From Thiotrichales bacterium (GTDB lineage Bacteria; Pseudomonadota; Gammaproteobacteria; Thiomicrospirales; Thiomicrospiraceae): a DNA stretch of 64,000 bases. The notes below the pieces were generated by a model, which was not told the DNA's origin, made no database searches, and saw only the letters and a program-made list of their open reading frames with translations. Below, in pieces: positions 55,906 to 64,000 of this stretch (position 1 is the first letter of the stretch; the number at the start of each line of letters is the position of its first letter). The DNA lies in NCBI GenBank assembly GCA_016938655.1, contig JAFGUG010000011.1, positions 310,001 to 374,000 of the forward strand, written 5' to 3'. Both the position numbers and the translations under genes were made by a program.

Positions 55906-58560
55906 TTAAATATTTTTCAGGTATTTTGTCATTTTATCGGTTAGCTTTAATAATTTGGGCAGCAATTTAGCCGCATTTTTTGGATGCCCTTGCTGGTGCA
56001 ATTCAATGATTTCATCGGCTAATTGATGCAGTTGCTCGTGTAATGTTTTTATTTCGATAAATACCTTATTAGAGCCATGAATCTCTTCGCCTAAGTTCCC
56101 GATCCATTCACCAAAACGGCACTCATTTGCTTTGAGAGGCACCACTTGCTCAGTTTGCTCAGAATCTGATTGGATATACGTTTCCACCGACAAGACCCAA
56201 GCACGGTGTTCAATGGCGGCAAACAGCAACGGCAGTTCGTCTTGTTTTTTTAAACTCACTTTCTTCCAGCTAGGCGGTAATTCCCACTCGGCCAACCATT
56301 TAGAAAGCATTTCTGGACGCATTGGACGAGCGATGGCGAAGCCTTGTCCTCGGTAACAGCCCAATTGCAGCAAGATTTCACCTTGTTCAACGGTTTCGAC
56401 GCCTTCGGCCAAAATATCGTGTTTAAAGGCGGCCGCTAAACTGATTACGCCTTCCAAAATGGTTAAATCTTTAACGTTGTGAATCATCTCTTTCACAAAG
56501 CTTTGGTCGATTTTAATCAATTTAATGGGTAACTGTTTGAGGTAGGTGAGTGACGAGTAACCGGTACCAAAATCATCCAGTGAGAAGGTCACACCTAATT
56601 GTTTGCACTGCCGTATCAGTTTTGAGGTTTCAATCACATCTTCAAGTTTACTGGTTTCTAAAATCTCAATTTCGAGCTGTTGCGGTGCAACGGTGCTGTG
56701 GCTTTCTAAAATAGATTCTAAGCGTTCAAAAAAATTGGCTTTCATTAGTTGGTGAGCACTAATATTCACACTCACAGCCACGTTAATGTTGTTTTCTTGC
56801 CAGCGCGCAACTTGCGATAAGGCTTGATTAAGCACCCATTCACCAATTTCAATGCTTAACGGATGCTCTTCAATAATGGGCAAAAACTCAGCCGGTGATA
56901 GTAGCCCTCTGGTTGGGTGACGCCAGCGAATCAGTGCCTCGACCCCCAGTAATTTGCCGGTAATCATATTGATTTTAGGTTGATAGAAGAGCGTAAACTC
57001 CTCTGCTTGTAAGGCATTGCGAATGTCTTCAGTGGCTTTGTAATGCTCTTGCAGGGTGTCATTTTGTTCGATGTTAAACAGTTCATAACGATTTTTACCG
57101 AGCAGTTTCGCTTGGTACATCGCTTGGTCGGCCTGACGTAATAGGTGGTCGGCATCCACGGCACTGGATTGCGGATAGAAGGTGACCCCTAAACTCGCCG
57201 AAACTTGGGTTGTGCGACTGTTAATTTTAATGGATTGTGAGGCGGCATCTAACAAGCGATTGAGCAGGGGAATGGCGGCATTTAAATTGTGTAATCCCGG
57301 AAACACCACCACAAACTCATCGCCGCCAATGCGTGCCAGCGTGTCGCCCTCTCTTAACACCGCTTGCATATCTTTAGATAAGCGAACCAGCAGTTCATCG
57401 CCGAAATTGTGGCCGTAGTTATCATTCACCTCTTTAAAGCCGTCTAGGTCTAAGAACACCACGGCAAGCGGTTGTTCGTCTCGACGCGCTTGAATCATAG
57501 CTTGGCTTAAACGGTCAGCCATAAGGACACGGTTGGGTAAACCGGTTAAAGAGTCAAAGTGCGCTAAATTTTCCAGTTGAGCTTGTTGATGCTTAACTTC
57601 GGTATTGTCATTAAACAAGGCTACGTAGTTTTTAACGGCACCTTGTTCAGATTTGACCACGGTGATGTGCATGATTTCGTTAAACAAATCGCCATTTTTT
57701 TTGCGATTAATCAGCTCGCCACGCCAATAACCTTTTAAATTAAGGTTGTGCCAAAGCATCTGAAAAAACTCGGGAGGGTGTTCATGTGAGCTGAGTAGTT
57801 TTGGATTTTTGCCAACCACTTCTGCTTGGGTGTAGCCGGTTATATCGGTAAAAGCCGGGTTAACACTGAGGATATTATTGTTACTGTCGGTGACCATAAT
57901 GCCTTCACCAGCGACGTCAAACACACCGGAGGCTAATTGCAGTTGTTCATCTGCGGCTTTGCGATCCTCAATGTTTTCGACAACTAGGCGTGTGGTTGGA
58001 TTGTCATCTTCATCAAATGCAGGCGATAGAGTGAGTCTTGCCCAAAAACGACGGCCATCCATATTTTTAAAGCGTACTTCACAGGTTTTTAAACCATTAA
58101 TTTGCGAGGCGTCACACTGTTTACAGAGGTAAAAGGTGTCTTGGTCGAGATAGTCGATAAACTCGGTAATCGCGTGATGCAGTAGTTTGATGTTTGGGCG
58201 GCCCAGTAGTTCACTTAGGGTGGTGTTGGCTTCAACGATTCGCCCTTCTTCATTAAGGGTGCAGTAGCCAAAAGGGGCGGTGTGATAGAGTTCAAAATAA
58301 CGGTTTTTAGTGGCTTGCAACTCCGCCTGAGCAAATTGAAGCTCTTCATTTTGAATTTCAAGTTCCAGTTGATGAACGCGCAGTTCATGAATGAGCACCT
58401 TTGAGCTTTGCGAGGTGTAATCGACAGGTTCGAGAGGAGGTGGGTTAATGGCTTCTGACCCCGTCAATGCTGATGATTTAGAAGGCGACAGTGCATCCGC
58501 CAAGGTTTCAGCTTGTTTACGCAGTTTTTTATCCATGTCTTGGCTTTTATTTATCGTCAC
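55906..58560 (-). CDS. PAS-GGDEF-EAL protein with C-terminal zinc-binding (CZB) domain
   Basis: 884 residues, cytoplasmic. Two PAS domains (about 85-200 and 205-325), GGDEF domain with intact RIGGDEFVVVFP near residue 411, EAL domain with intact GVEALIRWRHP (near 539) and DDFGTGYSSLTYLK, and a C-terminal region (about 755-884) with IEHRAWV, CRFGEW and KTLHEQLHQLAD, the H-C-H-H pattern of CZB chemoreceptor zinc-binding domains. It may synthesise and/or degrade c-di-GMP, with zinc and PAS ligands as inputs (inference). Starts at 58560 or 58536; separated from the CheB/CheR gene by 39 bases, probably co-transcribed. Confidence 0.92.
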   Translation of the reverse strand: MTINKSQDMDKKLRKQAETLADALSPSKSSALTGSEAINPPPLEPVDYTSQSSKVLIHELRVHQLELEIQNEELQFAQAELQATKNRYFELYHTAPFGYCTLNEEGRIVEANTTLSELLGRPNIKLLHHAITEFIDYLDQDTFYLCKQCDASQINGLKTCEVRFKNMDGRRFWARLTLSPAFDEDDNPTTRLVVENIEDRKAADEQLQLASGVFDVAGEGIMVTDSNNNILSVNPAFTDITGYTQAEVVGKNPKLLSSHEHPPEFFQMLWHNLNLKGYWRGELINRKKNGDLFNEIMHITVVKSEQGAVKNYVALFNDNTEVKHQQAQLENLAHFDSLTGLPNRVLMADRLSQAMIQARRDEQPLAVVFLDLDGFKEVNDNYGHNFGDELLVRLSKDMQAVLREGDTLARIGGDEFVVVFPGLHNLNAAIPLLNRLLDAASQSIKINSRTTQVSASLGVTFYPQSSAVDADHLLRQADQAMYQAKLLGKNRYELFNIEQNDTLQEHYKATEDIRNALQAEEFTLFYQPKINMITGKLLGVEALIRWRHPTRGLLSPAEFLPIIEEHPLSIEIGEWVLNQALSQVARWQENNINVAVSVNISAHQLMKANFFERLESILESHSTVAPQQLEIEILETSKLEDVIETSKLIRQCKQLGVTFSLDDFGTGYSSLTYLKQLPIKLIKIDQSFVKEMIHNVKDLTILEGVISLAAAFKHDILAEGVETVEQGEILLQLGCYRGQGFAIARPMRPEMLSKWLAEWELPPSWKKVSLKKQDELPLLFAAIEHRAWVLSVETYIQSDSEQTEQVVPLKANECRFGEWIGNLGEEIHGSNKVFIEIKTLHEQLHQLADEIIELHQQGHPKNAAKLLPKLLKLTDKMTKYLKNI

Positions 58561-58582
58561 TTAACACTCATTTTCTGCCTCA

Positions 58583-58592
58583 GGCAGGCCTG
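58583..58592. repeat. Dispersed palindrome copy between the two signalling genes
   Basis: GGCAGGCCTG, core at 58585, preceded by an overlapping CAGG so that the 39-base spacer has the motif one and a half times. Confidence 0.8.
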
Positions 58593-58599
58593 TTTGTTT

Positions 58600-61572
58600 T
58601 TAAATTAGTCGCTCGGTGGTTGCATAAGCATAGGTTTTTCGGTTTTCATCCATTAAAGCAGAACTGATTATTGAAACCTCGATAATGTCACCATTTTTAG
58701 TGAATTTTTGCATATTAAAAGCGTTTAAGCCCGGTTTTAGTGCATATTCTTTCATCTTTTCAAGTGGGTTATCGTGGCTGGAGTCGGCCGTAAACTGTTT
58801 AAGGTTGAGTTTAAGTGCTTCGCTAAATGTCCAACCATACAGCTTTTCGGCGGCAGGGTTCCAGGCCAAAATATGGCCTTCTAAGTCCTGAATAACATAG
58901 GCATCTTGAGCGTGTACCATTTCCCCAATCTGCTCAGTACGCAGTTTACTTTCGGCCAGTTCTTCTCGTAATTGAACAATATCTGAGATGTTAATAAACG
59001 AGAAAACCGCGCCTTCAATGACATTCTCTAGCGTTCGGTAGGGCTGTATACGCAGCAAATACCATTTACCTAAATGCGTCATCACTTCACGTTCAATAGG
59101 GATGAGAGTTTTAAGCACCTCATTAATGTCCTCCATTAAGGTGCTGTAATTTTCTAAGTTGGACACTAAGTGGGAAACCGGTCGTCCAATATCGCTTTCA
59201 ATTAAGTTGATAATTTTAGTGGCGGCGGGCGTATAACGCATGATATTGAGCTTGTAGTCAATAAACAGCGTACCGATACCCGTGCCGGCCAGCAGGTTGT
59301 TCATGTCGTTATTGGTGTGCGACAGGTCGGTGACTTTAGTTTGTAGTTCGGCGTTTACGGTGGTGAGTTCTTCATTTACCGACTGCAACTCCTCTTTTGA
59401 TGTTTCCAGCTCTTCATTAGTGGATTGCAGCTCTTCATTCATGGACTGCATCTCTTCGTTATAAGACTTGAGTTCTACGTTGGAAGTTTCGAGTTTTTCA
59501 TTGGCCTCTTGTAAAAAACGCTCTTGTATACGTAGGGCTTGTCTTAGGGCTTCAATGCGTTCATCCGAATCGGGTAGCGAGTTATCTGCCTCGACCATCA
59601 TTTCGTTTAAGGTGGGAAGGTCAGCATTAGTTTGAGTGGTCTCTAACACTTCGTCAATAATCACCACGTACAAATCCAAATCGGCGGCGACTAACAGCGA
59701 GCTACCAATGGCTCGAATGGTTAGATTAACCAAGCTAAATTTGTTATCGGTTTTAACTTGCACATGTTGGCGGCGAATCACGGTTTGTTTTTGTTTTGCC
59801 TCTATTAGCAACAAAGGCAATACCGTTTTTAACCCTTCGTTTGCCATTTGCAATAGGTTGCTAACGCCCACGATTCCTGGTTGCACCTCAAAGAATTTAC
59901 CAAGACGACCATGAACATAAAGGGTATCACCCTTTTCTGTGATTAAGGCGGCGGAGGGCGCCATGTGTTTTAAGATGGCTTGCTCAGTAAATTCTTTTAA
60001 GGGCAGTTTGGACATAACATCTCTTTTTTGAAAACTGTTTTCAGGTTGCGTTTCACTGTGAGGCTTAGGTAAGTTTAGAGCCAAAAATGGTAGGTTTTTA
60101 ACCGCATAGGCATCGGTTTTCTTCTTAAAAATCTTGGCTTTTTGATCTACCGTAGCAAATAAGGGTTCCAGTTTACCTAAGGATTCTGACGAGCCCAAAA
60201 ATAAGTGCCCCTTATCACGCAAAGCAAAATGAAACGTACTTAAAACACGTTTTTGTAAAATGTCACTCATGTAAATAAGCAGATTGCGGCAACAGATTAA
60301 ATTCAGCTTAGAAAACGGCGGATCTTTAACGACATCGTGTTCTGAAAACACTACCATATTGCGAATCTGTTTTTGAACTCGGTAGCCGCTGCCATCTGTT
60401 TCGGCAACAAAAAAACGTTTGAGTCTGGCCGGCGAAATATCTTTGGCAATGCTCAACGGATAAAGCCCCGCGCGCGCTTTTTTGATAGCAGAATCATCAA
60501 TGTCGGTGGCAAAAATTTGCACCGTTTTGGCTTGAGCCGTGTTTTGTTTGTTACTTTGCGGGGCGTTGGGTTGTGTGAACTGGTTTGTGTCTTGGTCTAG
60601 TGCCTCTTGCAACAACATGGCAATGGAGTAAACCTCTTCACCCGTGGAGCAAGCGCAGACCCAAATGCGTAAAGGGTTTTCAACCGAACGCTTTTTAAAT
60701 TCACTCGATTCAAACAGCTGTTTAAGCGCTTTAAATGCATTGCGGTCTCTAAAAAATTGTGTCACGCCAATTAACAAATTGGCAAACAGGGCATCCACTT
60801 CATCTGCATGGGTTTGCAGATAGGTAAAATAATCTACAAAAGTGTCAAACTGTTTTACCGCCATTCGACTCTCAATTCGGCGATAAATTGTGCTGTGTTT
60901 GTAGCCTGAAAAATCATGCCCAGTGCGTTCCTGCAACAATTTGAATAGCCGCGATAAATTGTTGGGATGAATCGATCCTTGTTTAAGTTGCATGGGGTTC
61001 ACTTTTTCATCTAGCTTCTTTAAGAGTTTAGGCATTTTTTCAGCAGGTAGAATGTAATCAACTAAGCCCGTGGCAATCGCACTTTTGGGCATAGCATTGA
61101 ACTCAAGCCCTTCAGGGTCTTGCACGATGATGGTTCCACCGGCACGTTTAATGGCCAAAATACCTTGGGTTCCATCGCTGCCCATGCCACTCAAAATAAT
61201 GGCAATGGCCATTTGCTTCTTTTGCTCTGCTAACGAGCGAAAAAAAGTATCAATGGGCAAGTGTAACGCTTGTAAGTTCGGGTATTGGCCTAATTGAAAG
61301 TGACCATCGTGCAGCGTCATTTCATAGTTGGGTGGGATAACGTAAATATGATCCGGTTCAACACACATTCCGGCGGTGACTTGCAACACCGGGATTTCAG
61401 TGTAGCTTTGCACCAAGTCGACTAACAAACTTTTGTGTTCCGGTGACAGATGTTGAACAAGCACGAATGCCATGCCGGTCTTTTTTTCTTTAGAGAGTGC
61501 TAAAAAAAAGGACTCAAAAGCGGCTAAACCGCCAGCAGAAGCGCCAATACCAACGATGGTAAATGAGTTCAT
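58600..61572 (-). CDS. CheB-CheR-PAS fusion protein
   Basis: 990 residues. CheB methylesterase at 1-190 (active Ser12 in GIGASAGGLAAF, His in VQHLSPEHKS, Asp in GMGSDGTQG) without an attached receiver; CheR methyltransferase about 205-470 (PLRIWVCACSTGEEVYSIAMLL SAM site, NLICCRNLLIYM); a long coiled coil of MNEELQSTNEEL-type heptads (about 680-735); and PAS domains from about 750, the last at 880-990. No kinase domain follows, although this architecture often ends in one. Both enzyme activities look intact. Its operon partner may be the GGDEF-EAL-CZB gene. Confidence 0.92.
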   Translation of the reverse strand: MNSFTIVGIGASAGGLAAFESFFLALSKEKKTGMAFVLVQHLSPEHKSLLVDLVQSYTEIPVLQVTAGMCVEPDHIYVIPPNYEMTLHDGHFQLGQYPNLQALHLPIDTFFRSLAEQKKQMAIAIILSGMGSDGTQGILAIKRAGGTIIVQDPEGLEFNAMPKSAIATGLVDYILPAEKMPKLLKKLDEKVNPMQLKQGSIHPNNLSRLFKLLQERTGHDFSGYKHSTIYRRIESRMAVKQFDTFVDYFTYLQTHADEVDALFANLLIGVTQFFRDRNAFKALKQLFESSEFKKRSVENPLRIWVCACSTGEEVYSIAMLLQEALDQDTNQFTQPNAPQSNKQNTAQAKTVQIFATDIDDSAIKKARAGLYPLSIAKDISPARLKRFFVAETDGSGYRVQKQIRNMVVFSEHDVVKDPPFSKLNLICCRNLLIYMSDILQKRVLSTFHFALRDKGHLFLGSSESLGKLEPLFATVDQKAKIFKKKTDAYAVKNLPFLALNLPKPHSETQPENSFQKRDVMSKLPLKEFTEQAILKHMAPSAALITEKGDTLYVHGRLGKFFEVQPGIVGVSNLLQMANEGLKTVLPLLLIEAKQKQTVIRRQHVQVKTDNKFSLVNLTIRAIGSSLLVAADLDLYVVIIDEVLETTQTNADLPTLNEMMVEADNSLPDSDERIEALRQALRIQERFLQEANEKLETSNVELKSYNEEMQSMNEELQSTNEELETSKEELQSVNEELTTVNAELQTKVTDLSHTNNDMNNLLAGTGIGTLFIDYKLNIMRYTPAATKIINLIESDIGRPVSHLVSNLENYSTLMEDINEVLKTLIPIEREVMTHLGKWYLLRIQPYRTLENVIEGAVFSFINISDIVQLREELAESKLRTEQIGEMVHAQDAYVIQDLEGHILAWNPAAEKLYGWTFSEALKLNLKQFTADSSHDNPLEKMKEYALKPGLNAFNMQKFTKNGDIIEVSIISSALMDENRKTYAYATTERLI

Positions 61573-61627
61573 TTATGTCCTAGTTTGAATTGATTAATGC
61601 ACGATGTTTGGAGGGAATGTTCATTCA

Positions 61628-61663
61628 TGATACCAGTATCTTAGGATTTCCATACAGGTATCA
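61628..61663. promoter_or_regulatory. Inverted repeat upstream of the CheB/CheR fusion gene
   Basis: TGATACC-A-GTAT and ATAC-A-GGTATCA are complementary over 11 of 12 positions around a 12-base centre, 55 bases upstream of the gene start. Operator-like; regulator unknown. Confidence 0.45.
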
Positions 61664-61724
61664 ATGATTTAGATTGTTGCTGAGATACTAAGTAATTAAG
61701 CTGTTTAGGGGCTTTTTATCATTT

Positions 61725-61736
61725 AGCAGGCCTGTT
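61725..61736. repeat. Dispersed palindrome copy, intergenic
   Basis: AGCAGGCCTGTT in the gap between the EF-hand protein gene and the CheB/CheR gene. Confidence 0.85.
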
Positions 61737-61794
61737 GAGTTGTGTGATATGACTGAATTTTGGTCAGCACAACCGTTTATATAAGTCTGTTTTG

Positions 61795-61806
61795 GGCAGG
61801 CCTGCT
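61795..61806. repeat. Dispersed palindrome copy, intergenic
   Basis: GGCAGGCCTGCT, 70 bases from the preceding copy, just downstream of the EF-hand gene on the minus strand. Confidence 0.85.
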
Positions 61807-61841
61807 GTTTTTCAAAATGCCTTTAAAAATGGGAGCGCTTT

Positions 61842-63077
61842 TTAAATCACTAAATCAATTTGTTGCACACTGCCGACTGTTTGGTCCTCACCCATAAACA
61901 GACCACTTTTAACCACTTGACCTAACAGGTTGTTTTGATTGTCTTTAATGCTAAATTGGCTATCGGTATTGTGCAGGTAAATAGCCCCAATATTCAATTC
62001 CAACAGACCGGACAGTTGGTTTAAGCCGTTGTCATCTTTGTGCCAAATTTGCAGTTGCGAGAAGATGGCATCGTTTTCATCTATCCAACCATTTTGGTCG
62101 CTGTCGTATTGGGCTAGGTCTTTAAAGCCATTGCCCGATTGGGTGCCAAACAACTCTAAGCCATTATTAATCTCGCCATCTTGATTTTTATCCAAGGCTA
62201 AAAAACCCGAACCACGCTCTAAAAACGAGATTTGGTCTGCTTGGCCGTCACTGTTTAAATCAAACGCCACTTTTTCAAGCGTCAGTTGCGCAGGCGTGCC
62301 ACCAAAATTGACGACCAAAGGATCGGTAAGCACCAAACCTTTAGTCTGTTCTGTTTGAACAGACGAAGAAAAACTGCGTTGCAAGGTGGCGTTAAAATCA
62401 AACTGAATCGTTTGGCCGTCGGCAGTGGCCACAGAGCCTTGTGCTTGAAACCTTGAGAATTCTTGTTCATGATAAGTAAACGACTCAGTGATACGCTCGC
62501 CGCTAATCGGTTGTTGTAAATTACGTGAAAACTCAGCTTGGGTTGATTGATTAAAGCCGGTTTGAGTTAGGTTTTGTGCAGAATCGCTTTGTTTATCAGA
62601 CGTTGGTTCAGGGTTGTAACCCATTACAGTGAGCGTGTAAGGTTTGCCGGTCATGCGCTCCATTAAAGCTTCTATGGCCTCAATCATTTTGATCAGTTGC
62701 GGCGAGAGGGGAACCTTATTATCAACCTTATCAGCCTTATCAGCCAACGACTCTTGGCCGGTGGGAAACGCCAATGGCCTGGGTAACGTGTTACTGGGTA
62801 AGCCTTGTTGATCAGTAAATAAGGTTGAGTTTTGATTTGGGTTTTGAATCGGGTAAGTCAATTTTTGCTGATGCGTTTGTTGGGCACTCGGTTCGGTTTT
62901 ATTAAAGTTAACGGCCGATTCAGACGCACGAAAGGTTTCGTGTTGGCTTTGAGTACGCATGACTTCACGTGTGGCCAGTTGCCCACTTTGATAAGTCTCG
63001 TGCACACGCTCTTTTTGAGTTTCAGCCAAGGCGTAATGGCGCGCTGAGAGCTGAATGTTCTGGTCAGAAATAATCAT
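61842..63077 (-). CDS. EF-hand-like protein of unknown function
   Basis: 411 residues from the ATG at 63075-63077. Residues 1-150 are polar, Gln- and Thr-rich and probably disordered; the C-terminal half has EF-hand-like calcium loops (FDLNSDGQADQISF, LDKNQDGEINNGLELFG, YDSDQNGWIDENDAIF) and a conserved LQIWHKDDNG. I know this arrangement from uncharacterised gammaproteobacterial proteins. No signal peptide is visible, so it is either cytoplasmic or exported by another route. TTG at 63089 is an alternative start. Confidence 0.75.
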   Translation of the reverse strand: MIISDQNIQLSARHYALAETQKERVHETYQSGQLATREVMRTQSQHETFRASESAVNFNKTEPSAQQTHQQKLTYPIQNPNQNSTLFTDQQGLPSNTLPRPLAFPTGQESLADKADKVDNKVPLSPQLIKMIEAIEALMERMTGKPYTLTVMGYNPEPTSDKQSDSAQNLTQTGFNQSTQAEFSRNLQQPISGERITESFTYHEQEFSRFQAQGSVATADGQTIQFDFNATLQRSFSSSVQTEQTKGLVLTDPLVVNFGGTPAQLTLEKVAFDLNSDGQADQISFLERGSGFLALDKNQDGEINNGLELFGTQSGNGFKDLAQYDSDQNGWIDENDAIFSQLQIWHKDDNGLNQLSGLLELNIGAIYLHNTDSQFSIKDNQNNLLGQVVKSGLFMGEDQTVGSVQQIDLVI

Positions 63078-63261
63078 AAAAACGTCCAATTTTATAGGTG
63101 TGGGTTGAATTCCCTTGAAGCGTTTTTGTGTGTTATGTTTCTTTTTTTAATGATGTTTTATATTTTTTGTTAAACAGGTTATCGGCACAACAGTGATAAA
63201 GTTAAGTCAGAAGATGACCGATTGATTTATTCTTTGATGAAAAAACGAACGGAGAGGACGC

Positions 63262-63924
63262 ATGAACTTATTTTTGATTGAACGCCTAACCATGCGCAAA
63301 CACCTGCGTTTTAGGATGGCCTTAACGCTTTTGTTGTTAGTAAGTTTGATTTTTTTGAGTGCTTGCGGTCGTCCTTCTTTAACCCCCATTGCATCTGATG
63401 GCGTTATTTTAGCCTATGGAGATAGCCTGACCTTTGGCGAAGGGGTTAACCGTGAAAACAGTTATCCAGCGGTGTTAAGTCAGTTGAGCAATCGAACCGT
63501 GATTAATGCAGGGCTGAATGGTGAAACCACCGAACAGGCCTTGACGCGGCTACCACTCATGTTAGCGAAGCATCAACCCGCGATGGTTATTTTATTAATG
63601 GGTGGTAACGATTTTTTACGCAAGGTTCCGGCTCAAACAACCCAAGCCAACTTGGCAAAGTTGGTAGAGATGATTCAAGCAAGTGGCGCGCAGGTTATGT
63701 TGGTAGGCGTGCCTGCTAAGAAGTTATTTGCAGATACGGCAGAACTCTATTATGAGGTGGCCAGTGCCTATGAGGTGCCATTGGAGGAGGATGCGGTAGC
63801 CAGTTTAATGGTGCGTGCCTCCATGAAATCGGACTATGTGCACTTTAATGAAAAAGGCTATCAAGCGTTGGCAGAAGCGATTTATCAATCGTTAATATCG
63901 TCCGGCGCATTAACCGCTAATTGA
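63262..63924 (+). CDS. GDSL-type esterase/lipase lipoprotein (TesA-like)
   Basis: 220 residues. Signal segment with the lipobox FLSAC (Cys about 35) predicts an outer or inner membrane lipoprotein. SGNH hydrolase blocks: AYGDSLTFGEG (catalytic Ser), NAGLNGET, LLMGGNDFLRK and the Asp-His pair in SDYVHFNEKGYQ. Likely acyl esterase or lysophospholipase I/thioesterase activity; substrate unknown. GGAGAGGA 6-13 bases before the ATG supports the start, despite the long N-terminal region before the hydrophobic core. Confidence 0.88.
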   Translation: MNLFLIERLTMRKHLRFRMALTLLLLVSLIFLSACGRPSLTPIASDGVILAYGDSLTFGEGVNRENSYPAVLSQLSNRTVINAGLNGETTEQALTRLPLMLAKHQPAMVILLMGGNDFLRKVPAQTTQANLAKLVEMIQASGAQVMLVGVPAKKLFADTAELYYEVASAYEVPLEEDAVASLMVRASMKSDYVHFNEKGYQALAEAIYQSLISSGALTAN

Positions 63925-63983
63925 ACGCCAATTAATTGCGTAAAAAATGAATCTCTAACGTGCAAATTTAGAAGGTGAAGCAA

Positions 63984-64000
63984 TTGCGTGAATCGGTAAA
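63984..64000 (+). other. Possible start of a further gene at the right edge
   Basis: AAGGTGAAG is followed by TTG CGT GAA TCG GTA, which reads open to the window end. Only five codons are visible, so this is a guess from the binding site. Confidence 0.2.

Noticed and set aside
1333-61806. Dispersed palindrome as ends of miniature mobile elements
   Set aside because: Copies share only 8-12 bases, lack target duplications and have unrelated flanks; many are inside core genes without disrupting them.
1-64000. CRISPR array, tRNA, rRNA or insertion sequence
   Set aside because: No regularly spaced direct repeats with variable spacers, no transposase-like frame, and no tRNA-like cloverleaf or rRNA segment recognised on either strand.

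Overview
The window looks like a chromosomal segment of a sulfur-oxidising gammaproteobacterium, probably of the Thiomicrospira/Hydrogenovibrio/Thiomicrorhabdus group. This is an inference from moderate-to-low GC, a stand-alone soxB, gammaproteobacterial gene orders (dapA-bamC, prfB-lysS, nadB next to rseC-degQ-lepA-lepB-rnc-era-recO-pdxJ-acpS) and many two-component, c-di-GMP and chemotaxis-type proteins. No rRNA, tRNA, CRISPR array, transposase or prophage was seen. Almost all of it is tightly packed core genome, and no stretch above about 280 bp lacks a gene.

Layout. 1-7.5 kb: the end of a PIN/PhoH gene, a Bcp peroxiredoxin, then dapA, bamC and purL. 7.5-13.5 kb: soxB (thiosulfate oxidation) converges on a minus-strand run of ettA, a PAS/degenerate-GGDEF gene, a periplasmic DsrE-like gene and an unknown exported protein. 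13.7-20.9 kb: glyA, nrdR, the riboflavin genes ribD-ribE-ribBX-ribH, nusB, thiL. 21-28.7 kb: DAHP synthase, a DUF3579-like gene, pilD, queD, ispA, a 2-Cys peroxiredoxin, a CBS-domain protein, thioredoxin, fumC. 28.9-32.5 kb: a hybrid histidine kinase with its probable NarL-type partner and a DUF5610-like protein. 32.7-37.5 kb: prfB (with its programmed +1 frameshift), lysS, ygfZ, a CheW-like gene. 37.6-48.9 kb: nadB divergent from the rseC...acpS operon, then a DUF445 protein. 48.9-55.7 kb: a BASS-family transporter, a tautomerase, a DUF1456 protein and a MacB-like efflux module. 55.9-64 kb: a PAS-GGDEF-EAL-CZB protein, a CheB-CheR-PAS fusion, an EF-hand-rich protein and a GDSL lipoprotein; a further gene may begin at the right edge.

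The most unusual feature is a dispersed perfect palindrome, core CAGGCCTG and often the 12-mer AGCAGGCCTGCT. I counted 31 core copies by eye; chance predicts about one per 64 kb. Fifteen lie in the small intergenic fraction, several forming the centre or arms of terminator-like hairpins. Sixteen lie inside genes, where only two of the three possible reading frames are used. It behaves like a genome-wide signal (comparable in style to cyanobacterial HIP1 or to DNA uptake sequences) rather than a mobile element.

Other points: a RibBA-type protein whose GTP cyclohydrolase II half has lost zinc ligands (RibBX type); absence of rpoE-rseA-rseB between nadB and rseC; a GGDEF domain whose signature is SCDQF; a probable zinc-sensing CZB domain on a dual c-di-GMP enzyme next to a CheB/CheR/PAS fusion; and several inverted repeats upstream of soxB, degQ, cheW and the CheB/CheR gene that may be regulatory.
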